64,000 nt of DNA from Takifugu bimaculatus (taxonomy: Eukaryota > Chordata > Actinopteri > Tetraodontiformes > Tetraodontidae), in NCBI GenBank assembly GCA_004026145.2, contig CP034991.1:1259634-1323633 (forward strand), written 5' to 3'. Under the pieces are notes generated by a model. It had not been told where the DNA came from. It ran no database searches and was given only the letters and a program-made list of their open reading frames with translations. Both the position numbers and the translations under genes were made by a program. Positions 9,601 through 21,600 of the stretch are shown here, in pieces; the first letter of the stretch is position 1, and each line of letters opens with the position of its first letter.

Positions 9601-12600
9601 TCTCCCTGCCAGTGCTGCTTTCTTTTAACCACGCTGACCTAATTTTGGTCACTTATCTTGTCACTGGAAAGCGTGGATGGCACCCACAGTTAGGCTGAGA
9701 GTTCTCTGGCCTCGGAGCACGAGCACACAAATGTATGTCGTGTGTATGGAACCGAGGCTCTCCTCCTACACTGCGGGTAGGTCAGGTGACTCAACGTGAC
9801 TTTGCGTGCACGGTTTGGTGTGGAGGAGTGCTGATATAACAGGCAGCACACGGGAACATGTGTCACACGCGAGGGAGGCGTACGAATGAGCTCGCCCAGG
9901 GGAAGAAACCGAAAGCCAACCAACGAGGCGCACCTCCTTAATCTTCTCCTTGCAGAGTTTGTACTGTTTCTTCTGGTTATCCAGGAAGGTGGTCAGCTCC
10001 TTCTTTTGCTGGGCCGCAATCTGCTGCTGGAATTTCTTCTCATCTGTGAGCAGTGTCTTCATCTAGGAGACACATGGAGCATAAGAGTGAAAGAGAGGTG
10101 GTGCTAGCTTAGCACGGCGGCTCTCTGGTGTTTAAGGTGAGAGCTTGGCTAATCAGACTGAGCTCTATAGATATTAACAAATTTTGGAGTTTCAAGATTA
10201 AACCGCCTCCACTCACAGACACCCCAAAGAATGAATTTAACAGAAAAGCAGGGACTATCTCAGTTCAGACCTATTTATCTATCCGGTACATGCTAACCTC
10301 ACCAAACAGAGGTTTAAACTAATTATGCTCTGGTAAAAAGTTACATTATATGATATCATAAAATAGCAGGGCAGTCATTTTCTAGCCAATCGTGTGTAAA
10401 TGCTTAATGTTCCTGGTGTCAGCTGCAGATGTGCGGCCTTCATGCGAGCCACGCTGCAGCTGTTATCACGTCCGTGCACGGATACACTATCTTCCTGCAG
10501 GGTCTGGCTGCACGATAATCGTAGACGAGGCTTGTTTTTTTTTCTCCACGGTCCAAATTTCTGCGTCCCACTTCTGAAGCTGTATTTCAGCTCATTCATC
10601 ACTGGGCAGCAGCCAGTTTCTCAGACCTTGTTTCTCAGGAGCCGCTCCTGGACTAACTTTACGGTCCCGTCCGGGTCACCACCTGCTGCCTCGCAGGTGC
10701 AGAGAAACATCCCGCGTGTCCATCACGTCCTACCTCCTTGTCTGTGTGCACGGCGTGGCGCTTCGCCAGCTTCTCCAGCTCGATGTATGCATTGTTGGCC
10801 TGCGTCTCCACCTCCTTCTGCAGCTTGAGCCGGTGCTCGTCCATCTCGGCCTTCAGCTTGTTCTCCAGGGCGATCAGCTGCTTCTGGTGCTGCCGCCGCA
10901 TGCGCTTGTAGCCCGACATCTGCTCCCGCAGCTCGCTCTCCTGCTCATGCTCGTGGATCTGCTTGGTCACCTGTGGCAGAGGAGAAGTTTGGACGTGTGA
11001 TCGTGTGAAAGAGTCACTCCAAAACAGCAATGCCGAACGTGTCGCCTGGCCACAAATATGCTGACTCGTCTTGGTTTTTACGTTCCCAGTAGAATTCGTT
11101 CAAACTGTGATCGTTGCTGCCCTCGGCTGGCAACACTTTTGAACTTTACAGAGGCAAAACAAGATTTTAAGAAGCTCAGAAATTAGAAAGAAGGTGAAAA
11201 ATGTAGAATCTGTTTTCACCGGAGCCTGATAAAAACCTCACGGCGGCCGCGGCGGACCTGAAAACAAACCCCGACTGATCTAAATGTTGCACGGTAAAAC
11301 CCCTGCCGTCTACGCTGCGCCCTGCTGCCTGCGGCCGACACACCAACCTGCGGACAGAAAGGGTTCTCCGCATCCAGGGAGCACTCGTTCTGCATCTTCT
11401 CATAACTTCCAGCAGAACTCTTCAGGCCAAACATGCTGGCGAATTTAGCCAAGTGCGGCAACATCCAGGAACCTTGTGCAGCATCCTATGCTTGACAGAA
11501 AACTGTCTGAGCTCCAATGCCGCCCTGAGACCCCACCCGTGTTGGACAACGACCCCCGCCCCCCCCTCTCTCCTCCCGCTCCCGGGCACACAGTGGCTGA
11601 GGCAAGCGTGTGAACTGTGAATGAGCCAGGCCGACCACACGGGCCAACAAGAGCACAGAGCCGCTCTTTAGTTGAGCTAAAGCTAAGCAGTGGACAGCAG
11701 GTGGGTCACATGAATACCTCATTGACGGACTGAGAGAAGCTGGGGGGTGGGAAGATGAAGGGGGGGCGGAGGGTAAATGTAGAAACAAAGAAATGGCAGA
11801 TGACAGGAGAAAAGTTTGGAGGGAATTGAAAAAATATGATGAAGACATTATATAGGAGAATTAAAAGGTGTTAAGGAGGGGGAGTTGGTGTTGGCAGAAA
11901 CGCTAAGCCCCCCCCCAATCCTTAATCTGTGCTGAATCAATACCCCACTGTAACAGCAGCTCCCAATCCCAGTCACTTGCTGCGCTGCCACCCGACATGC
12001 TGCCACAAAGGCCCAACTCACGTCATGTGACTACCTCTTTCACCCAAAGCTCGGGGGCTGGAGGGGAGATCATATTCAGACTCAAGAGGTGGCGAGAGCA
12101 GCTTAGCTATTAGCACAGCGCAGCGATGCTTCATGAACGGGATTCTTCTAAACAGAGGAAATGTATTATTATTAGCTGATCAAACTGATTCATCACAAAT
12201 AAAACACGCAAACTCTATCGCTGCGCTTCCAAGACTCATACTGGCAACAGCACAAAGAGAGGATGAGCCACAAAATGTGAACGGCATTCCATGACCAGAT
12301 ATTAAAAAAATAATCTTCTCCATACAGGTAATTACTGCATTATCAATGATATTTGCCAGGTTCTAAATGATATTGATCTCCAAGGCGATGCTGCCTCTTG
12401 TAGTGGCTCATCTCCTCTGACCTATAGTAACCCCTGGCCTCCCGCTCACACAACAGTCATGCATTAGATCTGTCCCTCTCCTCTCTTTATGTCCTCTACC
12501 TCTCTGCAGCATTTCCCTCTCTCCTGGTTTTTTGCTATTAATAATTCGGTCTCATTTGCCCTTGTTTAATCCACATCCTGTCTCAGCCGTCCGTCACTTC

Positions 12601-15600
12601 AGCTACAATCACCCGCTCATTTTCTTTTTTCACAGCTACATCAGCTGAGGCTGGCACACTCTCTTTTCTTTTTCCTCTGGTCCCCACTTGTCCTCCTTTG
12701 TCAGTCCTAATTTCCGTCTGCACAGCTCTGTTTATGACACCCTCCTGATGTTAAAGTCTTCTACCGCCATGGCTTCATTTCACTTCTCTTTGTACCTCTC
12801 TTAAGAACAATCTCGGTCTTTGAGGAGTCTGGCGGCCTGTTTATTACTTTCTCTTCTCTCCTTAGCTAAATTTCTGCTGCGTTTTCTCCGTCCATAAATC
12901 ACCCTTCACCATCTGGACCCCCTGTTTCTCCCTCTCTCCGCTGCTCTTTGTCTACCTGCGGATCCCAGCCTCACCGAGTCGAGGCCAATCCGAGAGCGTC
13001 TGCATTCGTCACAAAAAGATGATGTCATTCTTTTCTGTACCGCCGGGCAAGACTGGCACCGACGCACCGCGGAGTTGTCCTGGTTTACTCGGCGCCGCCT
13101 CGGACGCCGAGACGCGTCCATTTGTATGTGTTCTGACTGGACATCGTCTATCAGTGAACGCTGTTTTTAAATCAGGTGACAGCAGCGTTTTTCTGTTCCG
13201 AGCACTCGGAACAGGTGAATTTAGTGGCGAATACAGGAAGGATCGATTGTGGAATGCGGAGTAATATCTTTGTTTACAGACCGTCTGTGAGGAACAACAC
13301 CAACGGCTGTCACCAAGTCTTTTATCACATCCAGACAAAGGTGTAAGTCCTCTGAAATAAAGTAGCACATTGTCTCCCCTCCTCAGCTCATCAGGTCTTT
13401 TACCCCCATTTAAATACAGCTTTTTTGGGGGGTGTTTGCCTTTTAGACAGAGGGCTGTTAACATACAATCTAAAATTTAAAATATAGCTTATCCTGCCAT
13501 ACTTTTTGAGAAATGCAGTGTATTAATTTTGTTTTTATTTAAGTGTCATTTCTATTTATTTACACCTTTATACAACCAGGTAAATATTTAAGAACAAACC
13601 TCTCTTTACCACAGCAACCAAATAAAAGGAAAAGAGGGAGTGGGGCCACAGGAAAATGGAAATATAAGGCTTGTGGTCCCCAGCAATGCCTGGTTACCTG
13701 GGATACCAATACACAGTTTCAAGCTTAACACAGGGCGCAGATTACGACAGGAAAACAGATTTTGAGACATTACTTTCAGAGTTGCTTGTGCATTTTTCAA
13801 ACAGGCAAAAACATCTCACGCGAGGTTGTCATGTGACTCCTGTTATCTGAAGTGTTCCAGCTTCCATTTCCTTTAACAGACTGAAACCCTCCACATCACA
13901 TCTGATCTCGTCTGTTATTTACAGTGGTGTGTTTGACTGGAAACTGACGACACACGATGCAGGATCAGTTCTGGTGGAATGGAAATTTAAACGAATAAGG
14001 TAGCGACCAAAACCTGCCATAAAGGTCAGCTCAGTTCTTTCATTGCTTAACTGAGGTTCCATTTGGATATTCTCCATCGATTTTATTTCTTGGACTGAAT
14101 GTTCCAACTCCTGAAGATGAGAAACCACAAACGGCGACGACGCAAAATGAACATAATAGCAAAGACGTCCTCGGTCGGGAGTGAAAGAGCTGGAACGGCA
14201 GCGGTTCGCCGTGTGGCCAAGGACAGGAGGACGAGCTCGGCTCGTCTGGTTCAAGACCCGACAGCAGTCACAGTTTCAAACAGTGGGGTCACGGATGAGT
14301 AAACACGTGCACACACTCCTATACACTTACACACAACTTACGAGTTACTAGAGCTGGTTTCCATGACAACAGACAGGCTGAGTGAGAGAGGAAAAAGAAA
14401 GAGGGAGCAAAATCCAGCCCCTGTTTCTCAGAACATGAAGTCACGTGTGAGAATGATGTATTATCAAATTCAGGAGACAAAGAAATAAAGGAGCTCGTGG
14501 AGGTAGGGGAGTGTTGCTGGAAGGAAGAGTAGAGGCGGATGATCTGGAATAAGTGAGGTAACTCAAAGACAGCAGAGCGAGAAATCTGCTGCAGAAACTG
14601 GAGAGCAGACACAAAGACCCAGGATGAGGTAATGAACAGACAGACAGGCTCAAAGTAAACATCCCAGATGTTTGTGTTGCAAAGGATAAAATAAAATAGA
14701 ATAAAAGGAAGGTCTATTAGGCACAGGCAGACCAGAGAGACAGACAGACAGAAGAGGAAATAGAAGAAAAGGGAGGAGGGGTGTTTGCAAACTTACAAGT
14801 GAGGCGGACTTTATGGTGGCGAAGCGGCCCTGGTTCTTGTAGTTTTGAGCCTGGCTGCTCCTGTCAGAGGAGGACGGCCTCAGCCCGGGCCGGTGGTCCC
14901 GGTGGATCCCATCGTCCCAGTTGTAATGATGGTCCTAGTGTGAAATGCAGAAAATACTGTAACATTCAGGTTTCTCTTGGTGTTGAACAGCAAAAATTAA
15001 AATCGCATCCCATCCATACTCTCCTGAATCTATAGTAATAACTGTCATCATGGAAAACATGAGGAAATGTGTCAACCCCCCCCACAAAAACCCTGCCTGT
15101 TTCATTATTCATGCGCTGTCACAACACAAAAAGCAAAAGAAAGGACAAGAAAGCAAAGACAGGCCTTTCTCTCCACAGTTTTGTCATTTATGAGACATTT
15201 AATGAGTGCGACTTGCTTTGTATTGACCCCTGTGCAGTGTGTGTGTGTGTGTGTGTGCACGAGTGTGTGTGTGTGTGTGTGTGTGTATAAACAGTGGGAA
15301 GGCAACATGTGTTCAGAGGCTTTGTTCTCAGAGGAAGAACAGTGCCGGGGATGAACTTGAAAAAGATTTGCCAAATGGGATGGTGTCAATCGTTTCCATG
15401 GATACGTGTGTAAAAAAGGGAGCAAGGTGCTTGTTTGTGGATTCGAATGCACAATTCTCGGATCAGCTCTAGTTCAGTTTTCAAAACGGTGAGTAAACGA
15501 CTTGATAGCACAGTCCTGTTCGGTGTTGTTGGCGACGGCGCCGATCCTGGATCTTGCTCCGCCGTGAACAGCCATCAACACTACAGGAAGTGTAAACTGA

Positions 15601-18600
15601 TCTGAGAGGAGATTTGATGCCGTTTGAGTCTGCAGCACATCCAAAGGTGTGACTCTGTCACGCACAACTCTAGCTGTTGCGTTCCCGTCTGTCATTTTTC
15701 AGGTAAGGGGACCTGTGGTTTGTTTAAAGGCCGAGATCCTGGTTCCAAACAAAAGGGCAGCTTCCGTCCAATGTATGAGCTGTCATCCACCTCAGCTTAT
15801 ATGTCCAAAGCTCATCCTTGTGATTTACCTTCTTGGTGTGCGGGGACGATTCCAGGGTGCTGCCATAGTCCTGGGGGTGCATCATGGTCATGTCAGAGCA
15901 GCCGTCGTCCAGCATCTCCTGCATGCTGTTCACGCTGCTGCTCTGGCTGCCTGTGCTGACTGAGGTACTGGGGATTGAGTGGTTGCTTCCCAGGCTGTTC
16001 ATCTTACAACTGGCTGCCTCGCTGTCCTGCAACAAATGAATATGTCAGAGTTAAAAATAAATAAAATAAACACACAGATGTGCACATAGTGTCTGGTAAT
16101 GTGTTTCTCCAGTTTCTAGAGCAGCTCAACATAACAAAGTTTCAGATTCATTAAGGCTGCAGGAATTGGCTTTGTTGGGAGCTTATATTCAGCCTCGTTA
16201 GTAAAATGTGCTCTGGGCCTCCGTGTTTTCTCAGTAAAGCCTTCAGTGGTGTCTGGTTGCAGCAACGTCTGCTGGTTGTTCTGAATGGCTTCGTGAGGTG
16301 TAGGATGGCCCAGCCGCAGAAGCTGGCAGCCTCTTGTGTTTGTGCCTTAAGCTGGGTCAATTAAGGGTCTTCTTTTCTCTATGTCAGGCTATTACAGCCA
16401 CAGGAGGAAGGTCATCCTGTGGCCACAGAGGGTTCCTTTAATGTCTAACTGATAATGTCATTTAAAGCTATATAAATGCAGAAAAGGCCTAAATTCTAAA
16501 TTCTATAACCGTTATCTCCAGATTGTCTTTGAGGACTGTAGGACCAGGTCCTCCTGATCCTCTGCATTAACCCCTGCCTCCTCCTCCCACCTCTTCCTCC
16601 TCTTGGCTTTCACCCATGGGCCCGTTGTGTTTCTCCTGGTAGAGGATCTTCTTCATCTTGCGGTACTGCAGATTGTCCAGCTCACGCACCGCATCCTTGG
16701 TCCTCTGGATGAGGTCGATGAGAATGCGTGGCGAACGTTCTCGGCGCACAAAATCATGCTAAACAGGGAGAGAGGAGAAAGTGGTGAGAAGTGATATAGA
16801 TAGAGATAAAAGACAGTTTTAAAGAAGTATTTTACTCTTCTGTTTGAGGGTTGTCTTTAAGCATCCTCTTACTAAACAATACTATTCAAACCATACATTT
16901 TTATTTTCTCTAAAACTTGAAATTCGCTTTTTCAAGAAGCGCCTAAGCTGTGGCTGACACTAGGGGGCGCCAGTAGGTTGCCAGTCTCGTACACATTTTT
17001 GAAGTACAGCAAGAATGAAGGAAATGTAAATGTGCACCTGAGAAAACCCTTCATTTAGAAGAGAAATCACTGGATGTCTTTTATTTGAGTATGATTGTTT
17101 TACAAAACTGAACAAATTGAAAAAGCTTGGCCAGTTTTCATTCACGTATGAATTACCGTATGTTTGAAATGGCAGACCTGTGAGAGAATAGAGCTAAAAT
17201 CTAAAAAATAAAATAATTTTAGCTCTACTTTTTTGCATTCCCTCCTGTCCATGTGACAGGCAACTGGTGTAAAAGGTTACGCAGGTGGGATCATATCACT
17301 GAAATAGAAATGCTAATGTTTGGGCTGGGTTTTCTTACAGAAAAACACCATCGACCTGCGAGGAGTGATCTGCTAGTGCTTGAGAAAAACAACAGTCTCC
17401 ATAGCTGCATCACTACCTTCTTTCAGGCAGAGGTCAATCAATTGAATCAAACTGGGAATCTTGTGCACCAACTTTGTAACCAAAGAGAAGCCATTGCTCT
17501 GAAAATGTCTGGGTTAGCTAGCTAATTGGTTGGATTAAAAAAAAAAAGAGACACCCGAGAGGCAAACAACAAACTAACAACTCGATGGTAATGTTTGCCT
17601 TACTGTTTGAAGGCGAAGGGGTTACTGAGCATATTATTTCATTAGGTAGATAATTGCTGCTACTTTAAATGAGGTATACAGGGAGGTAGTATGTTTAACC
17701 TGAGGCCAGAACACTGATAGCTCAAGGCCCCCAGATTAGTGACCTGATTTTGGCTCTAAAGAGCTCGGAGGGGTGTCTGCGGGTGTGCACGTACATGCAA
17801 GTGTGAAGTGTGTGCACACTAAAAACTACATGTGACCCTGTGTGCGTGTGTGCATATGTCTGAGAAGAGAAAGTAGGATATTAATCATAAGCTAACAGCC
17901 CCTCCCCGCCTCCCCCACCCCTGCACTGTAAAACAGCCCCTTCAACACTGATCCAAAGTCTGTTTGGTACTTATCCCTCTTTAATGGTTTTTAGGCCAGG
18001 ATTTGGGTCAGGGGTGTTGCGAGGAGTGAATTCAAGCCTAAATGTTTCTCAGAGTCCACAGTCGGTCACTGCGGTGTGAACTGACTTCACATCTTTTTCT
18101 TTATAGTCCCCGAGGTGAGTCAGGAATGAAAACTCCTCGTCAAGCTTCCGCACTGTTGAGCATAATTACCAAGAACATAAAACTCTTAGTGAGGCAATAG
18201 GATTACCTGCTGGTCACACAAACAAAAAGATCAACCTCTTATTTCCTGAGAAACATGATGAACATCCGCATATTTATGATGGTTTTAACTGCACTGACAA
18301 TGGGCTCCTTCCAACTCAAACGAAACTACAGAACGTTGTTACAGTTTCTCCTGATTTGACAACTTGCCAGCAAAAGAATCGCCTCTTCCCAGAAATAAAT
18401 AAAATGAACAGCCCATTCCATATGATGACCATCATCAGCATTTTAAAACCACTTTGTTTTTGATGCTGAGAAAATGAAAATAGAGTTTAGAGTGCGCGCA
18501 CTTAAACGGCTGCGAAAGCCAAGGAAGAACGTTGATAACAATAGAAGAAAAGCTGCTCTCTGCGGGGTGCCTGGAGAAGACACACTCCGTATGAATGTGC

Positions 18601-21600
18601 GTATTTGGAAGCCGTGGGTGGGTGGCGATGACTCATCCACAGGAAGTGAGGTCACTGCTGGAGGGATTACAGAGAGAGTCCACTCACTCGTAGCAGCTCC
18701 CCTGACGAGGGTCTCTCCTGAGGAATTTTCAGTAGGCAGTAGTCAACAAAGCTCCGGAAGAGGTCAGACCTAGGTAAAGAGATGAGGTCAGCGGCCGCCC
18801 TTTCCAAACACATTTCACTTATAATGAAGCAGAGCTATCTACAGTCAAACCGTTACTGTCTATGAAAGGTTACTGTTGAAATAAATAGTGTGTTCTCTCA
18901 TCTATACGCTCAATCAGAATAACCCCCTGTAATCTGCTGGGCCGAGACTCTCAACTGTACAGATCATGTATGTAGAGCAATCACAATATAGGCCAGCGAA
19001 GCTGTGCAAGACCACCTCACTGACTCTGGTCTAAAAATACACTCATAAATGTGTGTAACTGTGTTGGTCTTGCGATAGCAGCTCTAATTCCATCATCTGT
19101 AGTCCCTGTTTAAGATTACAATACTGTTCCATTTAGGGGGGTCTCTGTGTAGAAAGTAATAACAGCACCACCACAGAGCTCCTATTAAAGGTCCTCATCT
19201 GTTCTCCCCATGTTTACCGTCAGCACAGTGTGGCTGTGTGAACGCGTTCTGAAGTTACACTATGGTACTCATGTTTCGACTAGTCTCATCTGGCAAGATG
19301 CTGTTAGCACCTCAGGCCACTGGGCCTCCTCCAAAAATACAAGAATGATGTGCTGCCCTGAATAATCACTCGCCTCTGCATGCAAGCTCATACAGGATGT
19401 GAATTTGAACCGAAGATTTCATGTTTAAACTATAAAAGTCATTTTAAAGTAAGGTTTTGAGTGGGAGACATGGGAAAGACATTGCTGTGAAGTAAGATTC
19501 GATTTATTGCGTGGCTGTGCTGAGGATGCAGATTCCTGGAACATATGATAGGAAGCAAACACTGACATGGCTGCATTCATCCGTCTTCATTAGCAGATCG
19601 GAGTAAAAATATGTCTACTGCAGGGAAAATCTTAATTTTAAGAAATGGTGACTTGCAGACTTGGGTGGGATACTTGCTGCTAAAGCTAAACTACTGCTGC
19701 TAAAGCTAAAAGATGGTTCATCTCTTTACATCAATACATCCCTATAAAAACATGTGATTTCGAGTGTGTGGATAAAGCAAAGGTCTATGAACACACTGGA
19801 TGTGCTGTTTCAAACCTGCTGTCCTGAAAATTAATTCAGTGTGTTTGATCTCCACTGACTCTATGAAAATCTGCATTAATCAGCTGTAAAGCTGTGCACA
19901 AAGACACATCCCAGCATAGCACAACAGAACTCTATGCTAGAATGATGGCGGAACAATGGCATTGCTTCGTTTCCATGTTGTGAGTCTATTCACTAATGTA
20001 TAGCAGTGATGTGGATATTTACGCGGTAACTCTCCTGCTGAGCTTTTAAAGGTAATTACATAAGAGACTTAAGTGTGTGACCTTGCACGGGGCCTGTTGC
20101 AGGGGTCAAAGGTGATGCAGGATTACACACAGATGTCTTCCTTTGAGCCAGATCGGATACAGTCGGGCTTTGAGCTCTCAATTTTAAAGTTTTATTTTTA
20201 TTTTTTTTATTAACCACATAGTTTGGTCAATTTTGGACACCACTCTCCCTTATTTTTTCCCGTTAAACCAAGCAATATATTAAAAACTTGGATGTGATTG
20301 CAACTTACCACTCATTGGACTGTAGCGTCGGGGAGTCGTTCTGTGCAATGTGATATAAGGCACTCATGGCATTCATGTTGAATAATGGGGGTTTACGCTC
20401 CGCTAAAATGACAAAACAAATGGGACAGTTATGCATAAATGAAGCAGAGATTATGTCTCAGTCACCAGTTAACCAGCAACTTGGATCAGACAGATATAGC
20501 CTCTTATTCCTTGATGTACTTTGAATCAATCAGGAATAATGGAGGTCAGGACTTCTTTCAGAAGTACGCAATGAATGCTCACCTAGTTCAATACAGGTAA
20601 TCCCCAGGGACCAGATGTCCACTTTCCCTTCATACTGACCCTCGTCCATGGCTAGGATCACTTCTGGAGCCATCCTGAGTGCAGAGAAATACACATAAAA
20701 TACAAATACACAACATGGATATCATAAAAGAAGAAAATCTATAATCCCTCCCCAAGCTTTTAAAGTTGCTGCTGGGGAAAGACCTCAGCATGAGTGGCTT
20801 CTTTTTATAATAACAAAAAAACTATTAAGCAAATGTTGATGCAGCAATTCCAGGAAAAGCCATGATGGCATTTTAAAGGATGCTTAAGAGGAAGGACAGA
20901 GGCTGAGTGGGAACCATGACAATGATGGAGAGAAGTCTGGTCACACCACTGACGACACCTCTGGCGTGACAGCAGAGGAGCCCATTAAAGGGTGTCAACA
21001 ACGACAGAAAATGAAAGAAAAAGATGCAAAAGATGTGAGGAAAAACAGTGGTTTCTGTGTGCTGACCAGTAAGGTGTTCCTACGAAGGAGTTGGCAGGTG
21101 AGGCAATGGAGGCAGAACCGAAGTCGGCCAGTTTGACCTGACCCAGCTCAGTCAGAAGGATGTTACCAGCTTTCACGTCTCTGAAGGGGGCAGAAGGTCA
21201 AAGTCAGTAACAGGAAGAAACACAAAGTCCAGCACAAAGCTCTCAGCACTCTGTTGGTATGTTTAAGGAAGTCTACATGTGCTATTTAGAAGGTTGGCTG
21301 TGTTTGCAACCAGGGATTACACAGACTCACCTGTGAATCATATTATGGGAATGTAGGTAAGCCAGTCCTAGCAAGGCACCATGGGTAATGGCAGCAATTT
21401 CCATTTCTTGGAGTGGTTTCTTATGAACTTGAGGAGAAATGAACAATCAGAAAAATCCTCCCTTTAAAACTTTAGAAACTCATTTTATTAAATAGAATAA
21501 TGGAAAAGTCTGAAGAAAGAAACTGATCGTGGTACAAATCAAATCATATTGTGTCTCAAACATAGCAGAGACCAAAAAGGTGGAGCAGAGTGAAGTGAAA

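Noticed and set aside
7727..11000. Plus-strand leucine-rich open frames (for example 8526-8753, 9101-9331, 10716-11000)
   Set aside because: They are antisense shadows of the Glu/Gln/Lys-rich TAOK3 coiled-coil exons.
11216..11464. Open minus-strand frame with a splice-like end (ENPFCPQ/gttggt) between two TAOK3 exons
   Set aside because: The neighbouring exons already join as FATIKSASL-VTKQIHEHEQ in phase 0, matching TAO kinases; inserting this would break the match.
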